Translations under genes and position numbers: made by a program | Notes under the pieces: generated by a model | The model's database searches: none | Told to the model about the DNA's origin: nothing | The model's input: only the letters and a program-made list of their open reading frames with translations | Assembly: GCF_000744935.1 (NCBI RefSeq) | Contig: NZ_JQMW01000004.1 | Coordinates: forward strand, 296,869-360,868 | Reading direction: 5' to 3' | Source: Clostridium sp. KNHs214 | GTDB lineage: Bacteria; Bacillota; Clostridia; Clostridiales; Clostridiaceae | Length of the DNA: 64,000 bases | Part shown: positions 35,154-44,379 of the stretch, piece after piece | Layout of the letters: each line of letters starts with the position of its first letter | Position numbering within the stretch: position 1 is the stretch's first letter

Positions 35154-36557
35154 CTATTTTAAAACATCATAAATAATTTTAAGTCCCTTTTCTAAGTCCT
35201 CATTAGATATCTGCGAAAAGCTCACTTTAAAATATCGTTTACCCTCATGAGGAAATTTATAAAAAAGAACCCCTGGTGTAATTAATATGTTTTTTTCTTT
35301 ACACTTATAAAAAAGACTAATGCTGTCTATTTTTATCTTATCAGATATTTTCAAATAGAAACTTAGTCCGCCCTGTGGTTCATTAAAGGCAACTTTATCC
35401 TTTAATATGTTTTTTATCTTTTCCCTAGTAAATTTATATTTTTCTACATATATATCATTAAGTTTATTTATATACTCTTTCCAATATCCTTTTTTTATAT
35501 ATAAATCAAGAGTTCTTTGCATTAAACTAGAGGTAGATATATCTGTATTTATCTTTGAATTTTTCATAGTCTCTATAAATCTTACTGGTGAAACTAAGTA
35601 ACCTAACCTTATACCTGGCAAGAATATCTTAGAAAAACTTTTTATATATATTACCCTATCATTTTTATCTAGACTCTTAAAACTTTTGTACTGTAAATTT
35701 TCATTATATATAAGTTCTGATAAATAATCATCTTCTATTATATAGAAATCATATATATCCGCTAGCTCTAGTATCTTTTTCTTTTTGTCTAAGCTATAAC
35801 TAATACCCGTTGGATTTTGGAAATAACTCATAGTATAGAAACATTTGATTTTATGTCTTTTTAAAACTTTCTTTAACTGTTCTATGTCAATTCCGTCATG
35901 AAGCATGTCTGCTTCTATTATATTAGCTTTTTTCCATTTGAAAACGGATAATGCACCACTATACGTTGGTTTTTCTACAATAACATTGTCATTTACATTA
36001 ACTATAGACTTTGTAACTATATCTATACCTTGCTGCGCTCCAGATACAACAAGTATATCCTCATCATTCAGTTCTCCTTGCCAAAAAAAATGATTTATAC
36101 TCTTTCTAAGTCCATGGTAACCAAGGGTTTCTTGATAAACTAGGGCCTCAGCCCCATCCCTATCCAAAACCTCATCTATTACCTTCTTTAAAACATCTAC
36201 AGGGAAGAAATCTACACAAGTAGCCTCCCCCGTAAAGTCTATATATTTTTCCTTAGGATGATCCATAGCGTTTTTAAAGACCTTGGCATATTCTTTTCTA
36301 AAACCTCTTCCACTATTTTTCCTTTTAGCATAAGTTCCACTGCCAATTTTTTGTACTGCATATCCTTCTTCTTCTAGCTTCCTATAGGCATTTACTATAG
36401 TCACATTGTTAACTCCTAAATAATCAGCTAGTTTTCTGATAGAAGGCAATTTATCTCCTTCTTCTATTTTAGATGTTTCTATAAGCTTTTTAATATTTTT
36501 ATATATTTGAATATATTTATTTTCTTCCTCTTGAAAATTAACTTTATATTTTTCCAT
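35154..36557 (-). CDS. MocR/GntR-type regulator with aminotransferase domain
   Basis: 467 residues. The N-terminal GntR winged helix (about 15-80: EEGDKLPSIRKLADYLGVNN, TIVNAYRKLEEEGYA) is fused to a fold-type I PLP aminotransferase domain (about 100-465). Its PLP-binding Lys is in YIKSFSKIFLPGIRLGY; SYFQNPTG and IEDDYLSEL are also seen. PdxR-, GabR- and TauR-like proteins have this build and usually sense PLP or an amino-acid adduct. No vitamin B6 gene is adjacent; possible targets are its own operon (HEAT, yigZ) and the nucleotidyltransferase upstream. Effector unknown. Confidence 0.88.
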   Translation of the reverse strand: MEKYKVNFQEEENKYIQIYKNIKKLIETSKIEEGDKLPSIRKLADYLGVNNVTIVNAYRKLEEEGYAVQKIGSGTYAKRKNSGRGFRKEYAKVFKNAMDHPKEKYIDFTGEATCVDFFPVDVLKKVIDEVLDRDGAEALVYQETLGYHGLRKSINHFFWQGELNDEDILVVSGAQQGIDIVTKSIVNVNDNVIVEKPTYSGALSVFKWKKANIIEADMLHDGIDIEQLKKVLKRHKIKCFYTMSYFQNPTGISYSLDKKKKILELADIYDFYIIEDDYLSELIYNENLQYKSFKSLDKNDRVIYIKSFSKIFLPGIRLGYLVSPVRFIETMKNSKINTDISTSSLMQRTLDLYIKKGYWKEYINKLNDIYVEKYKFTREKIKNILKDKVAFNEPQGGLSFYLKISDKIKIDSISLFYKCKEKNILITPGVLFYKFPHEGKRYFKVSFSQISNEDLEKGLKIIYDVLK

Positions 36558-36598
36558 TTAATCACCGCACATACAGTTTTACATTTATATTATGCTAT

Positions 36599-37495
36599 TT
36601 AAACAAAGTAAACATTTTCCTTAAATAACACATTTCCTTCTATAGATTTATAATCTCTTGTTTCCTTCTTTAAAAGATTCTTCTCACATAGCTTATTTAA
36701 TATTTCTTCCATATCTATATCAAAATCCTTAAATAATTTATCTCTTTTAATGTCCTCTGCACTTAATAGAGAATCTTTTTCTCTTATATACTCTAATAAA
36801 AATCCAGTTACATTTCTTAAATCCTTATCAATTTCTGTTTCTATATAAGATATAATACCCTTAATTCCCTCATCAGCCTTTAAATTATTAAAAAATAATT
36901 CGTCTACATGAGCCCTAAAATTTTCATCTATATTCATACTTGTACTCATAACATCTTTACTTACCATATATCCTGATGAATTTATTTTAAGTTTTGCAAA
37001 ATCTTCTGAGCATTTTATAGCTGAAGTATAAGCAGTATATATTCTATTATTTGCTAAGTATTTCTTACAAACCCCAATATTTTTTAAAGCCTTTGCAAGG
37101 TAAATCATATTCCATATTTCTCTGTCTAAATCTGGATAAAACCTTCCTCTGTCATACCTATTTGTAATGTCCATATCCTTGGAAAAAACCAATCTAGATG
37201 CAGAAAAGATTCTGTGTAAAAATCCTCCCTTTAAATCCTCACTTTGTAAATTTATAAATTTCTCTTTACTCATAAGCTTTATATGGATTGGAACATTTTT
37301 TTCCCTAGTATACATATTTTTAATAGTGTTATCCTCATCATTCTTTACTACAAATAAATCTATGTCTGACTCATCCCAAAGATCTCCTGTTACCATGCTT
37401 CCAAAAACCATAACAGCTAAAACAGACTTATCACTTTTTAATCTATCTACAATACTGTTAAATGCTTTTTGATATTGCAGTATCGTATTAGTCAT
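36599..37495 (-). CDS. Nucleotidyltransferase-domain protein (unknown substrate)
   Basis: 298 residues, ATG behind GGGGGAAAGACT. The N-terminal nucleotidyltransferase motif GSMVTGDLWDESDIDLFVV (GSxxxG...DxD, residues about 32-50) is intact. The remainder (about 110-290) is helical, with an HEPN-like pattern, and ends in a small winged-helix-like stretch (EILNKLCEKNLLKKETRDYK). Such proteins include aminoglycoside-type, MNT/HEPN and stand-alone minimal nucleotidyltransferases; the long C-terminus makes a simple toxin-antitoxin role unlikely. Upstream of and probably co-transcribed with the MocR gene (41-bp gap). Confidence 0.75.
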   Translation of the reverse strand: MTNTILQYQKAFNSIVDRLKSDKSVLAVMVFGSMVTGDLWDESDIDLFVVKNDEDNTIKNMYTREKNVPIHIKLMSKEKFINLQSEDLKGGFLHRIFSASRLVFSKDMDITNRYDRGRFYPDLDREIWNMIYLAKALKNIGVCKKYLANNRIYTAYTSAIKCSEDFAKLKINSSGYMVSKDVMSTSMNIDENFRAHVDELFFNNLKADEGIKGIISYIETEIDKDLRNVTGFLLEYIREKDSLLSAEDIKRDKLFKDFDIDMEEILNKLCEKNLLKKETRDYKSIEGNVLFKENVYFV

Positions 37496-37635
37496 AGTCT
37501 TTCCCCCCTTTAAATTTATTTTAAATTCATTATATAAAGAATATTATATAATATAATACAGTATAAAAACAATAGACTTCTTTTTATAAATACGAATTTA
37601 TGAATTAATTCTTTCATGTTTTGCATATATTTCTT

Positions 37636-37857
37636 TTATATAACTATCTTTTTTATATATATTCTTTTCATAAAATTACATTTTTCACAACAATATAAAT
37701 GTAAGCAATACTCCTCCGAATCTTTTATAGGCATTTCAGCTCCATAAGGGCCCATGTATTCTTGCACTCTGCCTTCATCAACCATGATTCCATTACATCT
37801 AGAACAACATATATTTTTTACTTCTATCTTATTACATATGGGGCATATTTTTTCCAC
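37636..37857 (-). CDS. Small zinc-ribbon protein of unknown function
   Basis: 73 residues from a GTG (37857) behind AGAGGTGTCTTTA; the ATG ten codons earlier has no ribosome site. It has CPIC, CCSRC and CCEKC knuckles (3 CxxC-type pairs) with HLYCCEKCNFMKRIYIKK at the end, so it probably binds zinc. Possible nucleic-acid or protein-interaction role; no family recognised. It stands alone between the nucleotidyltransferase and a second small gene. Confidence 0.65.
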   Translation of the reverse strand: MEKICPICNKIEVKNICCSRCNGIMVDEGRVQEYMGPYGAEMPIKDSEEYCLHLYCCEKCNFMKRIYIKKIVI

Positions 37858-37944
37858 TAAAGACACCTCTCTTATTTTGTATATCATTATTATATTCTTG
37901 CCAATAATGTTAAATTTAATCTAAATATGAAAAATATATGCAAT

Positions 37945-37967
37945 ATAAAAGAGGCTTTTACAGCCTC
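37945..37967 (-). terminator. Intrinsic terminator after the 109-residue protein
   Basis: GAGGCTGTAAAAGCCTC on the minus strand followed by TTTTATA, 10 bp beyond the stop codon at 37977. It ends the small hypothetical gene's transcript. Confidence 0.8.
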
Positions 37968-37976
37968 TAAAATCAA

Positions 37977-38306
37977 CTATTTACAATACAATTTTATCAG
38001 TATATCCAACTGTTTCTCCAACTCACAAAATACATGTTCAGAAAGGTTCTCTATATCATATACTAAATGTAGTAAATCCTTTATCTCTGAGTTCTTACTA
38101 GTATTTATAGTATTTAAAAAAGAAGCTGAAGTACTAAAATTTATGCTTGTGTAGGATAAACTTAATAAGGACAATAGTAAAGGGCTTATATTTTGGTCAT
38201 AAAATATTCTATATTTTGGATCCAACTCCAATTTTACTAATTCTTCTCTTATTTGATTTAACGCCACAAGTTTATCCCTTAATACAATTATATTTTGTTC
38301 CTCCAT
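37977..38306 (-). CDS. Small helical protein of unknown function
   Basis: 109 residues from ATG 38306, preceded by AAGGTGTG at 9 nt. The sequence is strongly helical and leucine-rich, with no Cys pairs, signal or membrane segment: LRDKLVALNQIREELVKLEL, a Ser/Thr-rich middle (SLLSLSYTSINFSTSASFLN), then LLHLVYDIENLSEHVFCELE. I recognise no family. The terminator right after it and a good ribosome site argue that it is real. Confidence 0.6.
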   Translation of the reverse strand: MEEQNIIVLRDKLVALNQIREELVKLELDPKYRIFYDQNISPLLLSLLSLSYTSINFSTSASFLNTINTSKNSEIKDLLHLVYDIENLSEHVFCELEKQLDILIKLYCK

Positions 38307-38520
38307 AATAAATTTCACACCTTATACTATTGTTTTGTTGTTATTAGCCTAAATATTAAAAATTGATAATCCTCACTTATAGTCTAGATACTAGTAATAA
38401 AGCTGCTATTCATTTGTATTAGTACTTAAATAAAATATTTGTTGAAGATTGAAGACTGTGGATTGGGAATTTATAAAACAGTTTATTCCTATTATAATTT
38501 ATATTAGATAATTTATACTA

Positions 38521-39813
38521 CTAATATATAAGTTTTTTGCACAATTTATTACCTTCATATATTATTTTTTCTTCATCTATATTTAACAATTTACCTTTTT
38601 CCATAATTATATTTCCATTTACTATTACATATTGCACTTCACTTCCATTAGCTGAAAATGCTAAATTAGAATGCATGTCATAAACTGGAACCATGTTAGG
38701 TCTATTTAAATCCAGCATTATAATATCACATTTAAACCCTTCTTTTATCATTCCCAAATTTTCAAATCCTAAGGCTTTAGCTCCATTATATGTAGCCATT
38801 TTTAAAACAGTATTAGGACTTATTTTAGTTGCATCACTGTATTTAAGCTTTTGAAGAAATGCAGCAGTCTCCATTTCTTCAAACATATTTAAATTATTAT
38901 TACTAGAAGTTCCATCCGTGCCCAAACACACGTTTATTCTCATATCTAACATTTCTCCCACTGGTGATGTTCCACTAGCTAACTTCATATTGCTTTGAGG
39001 ATTATATACTGGACTTACACCTGCCTTTTGTAAAATATTCATATCCTTTTTTGTTAAATGTACGCAATGAGCTGCTACTACTGGACTTTGAAAAATCCCC
39101 ACTTCCTCCAATAGCTCACAAGTAGTTTTATTATACTTTTCTTTCATTATATTCACTTCATCCTCAGTCTCTGATACATGAATGTGTATTCTTTTATTTT
39201 TTTCTTTTGCCGCTTGTGCTATCCCCTTTAAAGCATCATAGGAAAGAGTATATGGAGAATGAGGTGCAAACATCATTTTTAAAGTGCTGTTTCCTTCTTT
39301 GTCTACTTTTTGCATTATATCTAATGATTGCTTTAATTGATTTTCCCATGCTTCTCCAATCATAGGAAGTCCTAATACTGCTCTCATATTCATATCTTTT
39401 ACCACTTCTAATACTTGTTCCTGCATAAAATACATGTCATTGAAAGTAGTAGTGCCACTTCTTAACATTTCAATACAAGCTAGTTCAGTACCAACTTTTA
39501 TATGTTCTTCTTTAAATTTAGCTTCCATTGGCCATATCTTGTGATTTAGCCACTGCATAAGAGGAAGTCCTTCTCCATAACCTCTTAATAATGTCATGGC
39601 TGCATGAGTATGAGCATTTATAAGACCTGGCATCACACAGTAATTTTCTCCATTTATTACTTTAGTGTTCTGGATATTTTCAAATTCACCCTTATATTCT
39701 CCTTCCCCAACAGATTTAATGTTTTCTCCTTCTATAAGCACATAACCCCTTTCTATTATTTCTTTTTTCTCATCCATGGTAACTATAAAAGCGTTTTTTA
39801 TTAATATATTCAT
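38521..39813 (-). CDS. mtaD: 5-methylthioadenosine/S-adenosylhomocysteine deaminase (amidohydrolase)
   Basis: 430 residues from ATG 39813 behind GGAGGGGATAAAGAAA (longer frame rejected). It deaminates MTA and SAH to methylthioinosine and S-inosylhomocysteine. Zinc amidohydrolase motifs: NAHTHAAMTLLRG, MMFAPHSPYTLS, RIHIHVSETEDE, VVAAHCVHLTKKDM and CLGTDGTSSNNNLNMFEEM. The MtaD/SsnA family pattern is convincing; the exact substrate (MTA, SAH or adenosine) cannot be read from sequence. With the phosphorylase at 29.8 kb and hpt at 43.8 kb it suggests a purine salvage route. Confidence 0.85.
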   Translation of the reverse strand: MNILIKNAFIVTMDEKKEIIERGYVLIEGENIKSVGEGEYKGEFENIQNTKVINGENYCVMPGLINAHTHAAMTLLRGYGEGLPLMQWLNHKIWPMEAKFKEEHIKVGTELACIEMLRSGTTTFNDMYFMQEQVLEVVKDMNMRAVLGLPMIGEAWENQLKQSLDIMQKVDKEGNSTLKMMFAPHSPYTLSYDALKGIAQAAKEKNKRIHIHVSETEDEVNIMKEKYNKTTCELLEEVGIFQSPVVAAHCVHLTKKDMNILQKAGVSPVYNPQSNMKLASGTSPVGEMLDMRINVCLGTDGTSSNNNLNMFEEMETAAFLQKLKYSDATKISPNTVLKMATYNGAKALGFENLGMIKEGFKCDIIMLDLNRPNMVPVYDMHSNLAFSANGSEVQYVIVNGNIIMEKGKLLNIDEEKIIYEGNKLCKKLIY

Positions 39814-39944
39814 TTTCTTTATCCCCTCCATGTATTTTAAAATTTTCACCCTATTCTTTTATACATTGTAAAATTACAAACTGTAGCGAATAAGAGCAAA
39901 GGTCTCCCTTTACTCTTATATTGTAAAACAATTTATCTATAGTT

Positions 39945-41729
39945 TTATATTAAAAATTCTTTATATTTATTATAGACTTTTTTATCTACTATGGCCTCTA
40001 TATAAGTTCCCTCTTCTTTGTACTCTTCCACATTTATCTTTCCATTTTGATGAATATAGGACACTATATTTTGTTTATCATAAGGAATTAAAAAAATTCC
40101 TTGCATCATATTATTAGGAAGATACTGCTGTATTTTATTCATAAGCTCATCTATGTTTCTTCCTTCTTTAGCACTTATTTCTATAAAATTTTCTCCTATA
40201 AATTTATCTTTTATGTTCTCTATTTTTTCCCTATCTGCTCTATCAATTTTATTAAGCACCAATATACTAGATTTATCTTGAGCATTTAATTCACTAAGCA
40301 CTTGGTTTACTACATTTATTTGATCTACTGCACTAGAAGATGAACTATCCACCACATGAAGAAGTAAATCTGAATAAATAACCTCTTCTAATGTAGATTT
40401 AAACGCCTCTACTAAATCATGGGGAAGTTTACTTATGAAACCTACCGTATCTGTAAAAGTAACGATTCTAGAATCTTTTAGTTCTATAGCTCTTATAGTA
40501 GTATCTAAAGTAGCAAAAAGCATATTAGCTTCAAATACATTTTCTTTATCCATAACCTCATTTGGTGCATAAAGTTCACATATTTTATTTCTAAGTGTAG
40601 ATTTCCCTGCGTTGGTGTACCCTACTAAAGCCACTTTAGGTATACTTTCCTTTTCTCTCTTTTCTCTTTGAATCTTTCTAGTATCCTTTATTTTTACAAG
40701 TTCCCTTTTTAAATCGTATATTCTTTCTCTTATATGTCTCTTATCTGTCTCTAATTTTTTTTCTCCAGGGCCTCTAGTTCCTATTCCACCGCCAGTTCTA
40801 GATAAAACTCCACCCATGCCTATAAGTCTTGGAAGTCTATATTTAAGCTGAGCTAATTCTACTTGTATTTTAGCTTCTTTTGTTCTAGCTCTTCTAGCAA
40901 ATATCTCCAATATCAAAGTGGTTCTATCTATTACTTTAACTCCTAATGCATCTTCTATATTTCTTATCTGCGATGCAGAAAGTTCATCATCAAATATAAC
41001 TACATTAGCTTTATGTAATTGAACCAAATAAGATATTTCATCTATTTTTCCTCTTCCCACATAAAAAGCTGTATCTACCCTCTCTTTATTTTGAAGAATT
41101 CTATCCATTGTTTTAACATTGCAAGCATCTGCCAGCTCCTTTAGTTCTTCTATACTCTCCTCGCTATCAATTCCCACTAACAATGCTCTTTCCGAATCGT
41201 CCTTTACATTTTCATATCTACTTATAGCTTCTTCACTTTGTAAAATTTCTGCCTTTATATCCAGATTGAAAGCTTTTTCCACCGTAAGTGGTCCTATTAC
41301 TTTAGCTTTCAATTGCTGATCCTCTACAATACAGAATCCAAAAGTTATTTCTCTACATTTTCCATCTTCCACCCCTAGTGCTGCTATATAGTCAAGTTTT
41401 TGTCTCTCTAAAGCCGATATATCCAACATAGACAATCTTGAATTTCCCTTAGGATGAGTATGTATTACAGCCACTCCACTTAATTTTTTATCTTTTACAT
41501 CCACAAATGCTATCTCCACCGTAGAATTATCTCCTATAGCTACATTTATAACATTCCCCCTTCTGTCTATAGCTACACTAATTTCTCTGTTAATCATTGC
41601 AGTTACAGCACATAATATATCAATCATTTGAAGATTTAAAGTATAATTTTTATCAGTGTTTATTTCATATATTTCTTCTAATTTATCTAGTACTGTATTT
41701 CTTATCCCTTCGATATTCCCAGTTATCAT
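39945..41729 (-). CDS. hflX: HflX-type ribosome-associated GTPase with N-terminal JAMM-like domain
   Basis: 594 residues from ATG 41729 (GGAGTTGAGAAG ahead). The C-terminal two thirds are HflX: substrate region (RVDTAFYVGRGK, VIFDDELSASQIRNIE), glycine-rich GGVLSRTGGGIGTRGPGEKK, then the G domain (GYTNAGKST, TDTVGFISKLPH, LNKID). HflX splits and rescues stalled ribosomes. Residues about 1-150 are an addition with Glu49 (INREISVAIDRRGNV) and HTHPKGNSRLSMLD (His90, His92, Ser100, Asp103): the full JAMM metalloprotease pattern E..HxHx7SxxD, as in RadC/MPN proteins. Most bacterial HflX are about 430 residues. Confidence 0.9.
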   Translation of the reverse strand: MITGNIEGIRNTVLDKLEEIYEINTDKNYTLNLQMIDILCAVTAMINREISVAIDRRGNVINVAIGDNSTVEIAFVDVKDKKLSGVAVIHTHPKGNSRLSMLDISALERQKLDYIAALGVEDGKCREITFGFCIVEDQQLKAKVIGPLTVEKAFNLDIKAEILQSEEAISRYENVKDDSERALLVGIDSEESIEELKELADACNVKTMDRILQNKERVDTAFYVGRGKIDEISYLVQLHKANVVIFDDELSASQIRNIEDALGVKVIDRTTLILEIFARRARTKEAKIQVELAQLKYRLPRLIGMGGVLSRTGGGIGTRGPGEKKLETDKRHIRERIYDLKRELVKIKDTRKIQREKREKESIPKVALVGYTNAGKSTLRNKICELYAPNEVMDKENVFEANMLFATLDTTIRAIELKDSRIVTFTDTVGFISKLPHDLVEAFKSTLEEVIYSDLLLHVVDSSSSSAVDQINVVNQVLSELNAQDKSSILVLNKIDRADREKIENIKDKFIGENFIEISAKEGRNIDELMNKIQQYLPNNMMQGIFLIPYDKQNIVSYIHQNGKINVEEYKEEGTYIEAIVDKKVYNKYKEFLI

Positions 41730-41938
41730 CTTCTCAACTCCATCCTTAATTCTATTTTTATGAATTTCTAATCTCAAGTATCCACTAATTAATAAGTACT
41801 ATTTTAAAATATTTTATCTCAGTCTATTAGTATAATACAGTTTAGTATCTAAGTAAATCATAACTATCTAACCAACAATTACTAATTGGACTTAATGATT
41901 TTTTTATTACCCAAATATATATTTATTAAAGTTATATT

Positions 41939-42253
41939 ATGATTAAACCACAAAAAGGTATAATGTGATAGAATTATGAAATTTCTCCTCCATGACTTGC
42001 ATAAGAGCTCGGAACAATAAATTTAATTTAAGAAATTCTAATCTTTTAGCCATATAAAATTATCTAACGCTCACATTCAGCGTCCTGCCTCAGGTTCGCT
42101 AGCCTGGCGTCCTTGCCAGACTTACGATAATTTTATCTGTCTAAAAGAAGAATTTCTAAAATTAAATTTAAACAGTTCCTTTGCTTCTTATGCAAGTCAT
42201 TCCAGAGAAATTTCATAATTCAGGTAATGTAATGCTTTTTGTGGGATAATCAT
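41939..42253. repeat. Family 1 dispersed element, copy 6 (long form with nested palindrome)
   Basis: 315 bp, same length as and nearly identical to the copy at 29388-29702, 12 kb away (only a handful of substitutions, for example CCAGGCTT versus CCAGACTT). Such identity between noncoding copies points to recent duplication or ongoing gene conversion. It lies upstream of hflX. Confidence 0.85.
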
Positions 42254-42401
42254 ATTATAAGCTTTTCTCATTTTTAGTATTATTATTTAATTTTTTATTG
42301 AAAACGTAAATTACTATTATATATGAGCTTTTCAATTGCAACTTTTATATAATTTTATAACATTAAAAACTCATTGTAAATGACATTATAAGAATATTGT
42401 G

Positions 42402-42661
42402 AAGCAAGTACAATAAGAAAAATCTGTCTTTAAGTCCACAATAAATATATTTTTTTAGACTACTCGCAATACGCCAAGAAATTCTAATGTTTTCAAATTT
42501 CAATACCCTAAAGCTTTCAAACTCGCTTCTAGCGGCGCTCAAACATGAAAGCTTCTTAACGGGTATTGAAATTTGAAAACAAAGAATTTCTAAGGCTAGC
42601 TCAATAGTCTAAGAAAATATATTTATTGTTACCTTAAAGACAGATTTTTGGGTTCTTGCAT
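42402..42661. repeat. Long palindrome A of the 42.4-43.5 kb composite region
   Basis: Arms of about 115 bp. AAAAATCTGTCTTTAAG, AATAAATATATTTT, TAGACTA and TTTTCAAATTTCAATACCC on the left are mirrored by GGGTATTGAAATTTGAAAAC, TAGTCTA, AAAATATATTTATT and CTTAAAGACAGATTTTT on the right. The centre is GCGGCGCTC. It shares CAATACGCCAAGAA and CCTAAAGCTTTCAAACTCGC with palindrome B (43294-43530, opposite orientation), so both belong to one repeat family. Confidence 0.8.
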
Positions 42662-42670
42662 AGACTATCA

Positions 42671-43273
42671 GAGGAGGAACACAGCTAACTAAAGGATGAT
42701 TTTCCTCCACTACGTTATGGAAAATCTTTAATTGGCGGCAGCCAGCCTAAATACATAGGCATAATTAGGAGTTATATATAAGAATATATAACTTTAATTG
42801 TTGGATAAATAAGAACTTGTAGATAAGAAGTAATAGCTCTTACCTGGTCTACACTACAAATTTAAGATTTATATAATTCAATGCCTCACGGCAAAATATA
42901 TTAGACCTTATTTAGTGCTTTATAAAGTTTTTTTGGCATGAGCCTGTTGATTTATAATGAATGATCGGCATATATGTTAAGAAACATATATATGTATTAT
43001 AACAACAAATTCTAACATCTAGAACCTAGTACTAAAAAACATTTGATGACTAAGGATTTATATTAGTCCCAAAATGATTTAGTGGCAGTTCTTAATTTTT
43101 AGGAGGAGTTTATTTAGGCTAACTATCTCCAATAAAAGATTTTTAAGCCCTTAAAGAAAAGCTATAACTACTCCATTTAATGAAGCAGTTATAGCCTTTT
43201 GCTATCACATTTATTTAATTAAAGATTTTACGTAACATAGTGGAGGAAAATCCTCCTTTAGTAGGCTTCCCTC
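42671..43273. other. Unassigned core flanked by 57-63 bp inverted repeats, possible structured RNA
   Basis: Inverted arms at 42671-42733 (AAAGGATGATTTTCCTCCAC and so on) and 43217-43273 (GTGGAGGAAAATCCTCCTTT) enclose about 480 bp with no protein frame. The interior holds several hairpins: AGTTATATAT / ATATATAACT, CATATATGTT / AACATATATATG, GACTAA / TTAGTC, and a GCTATAACT / AGTTATAGC hairpin at 43161-43195 followed by CTTTTG, terminator-like on the plus strand. This could be a noncoding RNA carried by a mobile element, or remains of one. No known RNA family was recognised (checked by eye for 6S, RNase P, tmRNA, SRP, T-box and common riboswitch motifs). Confidence 0.45.
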
Positions 43274-43293
43274 TTCAACCATAAACATATTAA

Positions 43294-43530
43294 ACTAAAA
43301 ATCTGATTTTAATGTAGTAATAAATGTGGAATTGGGAACTATTGAACTAGCCTTAGAACTTCTTATGTCTCACAGTTAAAGACCCGTTAAAAAGCTTTCA
43401 TTATTTGAGCAATGCAAGAAGCGAGTTTGAAAGCTTTAGGCGCTTTAACTGTGAGACATTTAGAAGTTCTTGGCGTATTGTGAACAGTCCCAAATTACAC
43501 ATTTATTACGGAATTAAAATCAGATTTTTC
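43294..43530. repeat. Long palindrome B of the 42.4-43.5 kb composite region
   Basis: Arms of about 110 bp: AAAAATCTGATTTTAA, AATAAATGTG, AGAACTTCT and ATGTCTCACAGTTAAAG on the left, and their inverses ACTTTAACTGTGAGACAT... to TTAAAATCAGATTTTT on the right. The centre is near 43402-43414. The 70-codon frame across the right arm is a by-product of the repeat. Together with palindrome A it gives the region a nested, nearly symmetric layout. Confidence 0.8.
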
Positions 43531-43777
43531 TTCAATGTAATATGTACCAATATATTTTACAGTGATATTATACAACTATGTATATATTTTGTAAATAATG
43601 TTTATAATGTAACTTAAGGATATGTTTATTTTCCATGTGATTATTCATCAATAAAATTAAATGAATTGAAAAAATCAAAAAATATTGTTAATATGAATAA
43701 TATACTTTTAAAATTTTAATCATTATAAATTTTATAAATTGTAAATACTGTGTATTATGAAGTTGGGAGGTATCCTC

Positions 43778-44311
43778 GTGGAAAATATGGATAATAAAAA
43801 AAGAAATATAATAATATCCGAAGAACAAATAAAAGAAAGGATTAAGGAAGTGGGTAAACAGATCTCTAAAGACTATTCTGGTGAAAAAGTTTATGTATTA
43901 TCTTTATTAAGAGGTAGTTTTATATTTACAGCTGACTTAGTTCGTAATATGGATTTACCTACTATGATAGGTTTCATGACTACTTCTAGTTATGGTCATG
44001 GAGAAGAGTCTAGTGGAAGTGTTAAGGTAGTAAATGATATTCCTGATAACATAAAAAACTATAATGTACTTGTAGTAGATGATATAGTTGACTCTGGAAT
44101 AACTATGGATTTTGTAATGAAGCATGTAAAAGAATTAGGCGCTAAGGATGTTAAGTGTTGTGTGCTTTTAGATAAACCAGAAAGAAGAAAAATAGATATA
44201 AAACCTGACTATTGTTGCTTCCAAATACCAGATGTGTTTGTAGTTGGCTACGGTCTTAATTATGGAGACTATTACAGAAATATACCTTACGTATTTAACT
44301 GGGAAAAATAA
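43778..44311 (+). CDS. hpt: Hypoxanthine phosphoribosyltransferase
   Basis: 177 residues from a GTG (43778) behind GGGAGGTATCCTC; the ATG seven codons upstream lies before this ribosome site. It converts hypoxanthine or guanine plus PRPP to IMP or GMP. Motifs: VLSLLRGSFIFTADLVR, SSYGHGEESSG, the PRPP loop VLVVDDIVDSGITM and GYGLNYGDYYRNIPY. Length is standard. Terminator-like hairpin at 44380-44401. Confidence 0.95.
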   Translation: MENMDNKKRNIIISEEQIKERIKEVGKQISKDYSGEKVYVLSLLRGSFIFTADLVRNMDLPTMIGFMTTSSYGHGEESSGSVKVVNDIPDNIKNYNVLVVDDIVDSGITMDFVMKHVKELGAKDVKCCVLLDKPERRKIDIKPDYCCFQIPDVFVVGYGLNYGDYYRNIPYVFNWEK

Positions 44312-44379
44312 TTTCTAATCCATATTCACTAATAAAAACTATATTTAATAACTTTTTAGATATCGGTACTAGGTTAAAA

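Noticed and set aside
36599-37857. Nucleotidyltransferase and zinc-ribbon genes considered as a toxin-antitoxin pair
   Set aside because: The nucleotidyltransferase is far longer than MNT antitoxins, the two genes are 140 bp apart and the small one has no toxin-like or HEPN motif.
42671-43273. Core region considered as tmRNA, RNase P RNA, SRP RNA, 6S RNA, T-box or group I/II intron
   Set aside because: None of the conserved motifs of these RNAs could be found by eye, and 6S RNA is present elsewhere at 30.6-30.8 kb.
43405-43617. 70-codon open frame in palindrome B
   Set aside because: It is read from an inverted repeat arm, has no ribosome site and no recognisable protein pattern.
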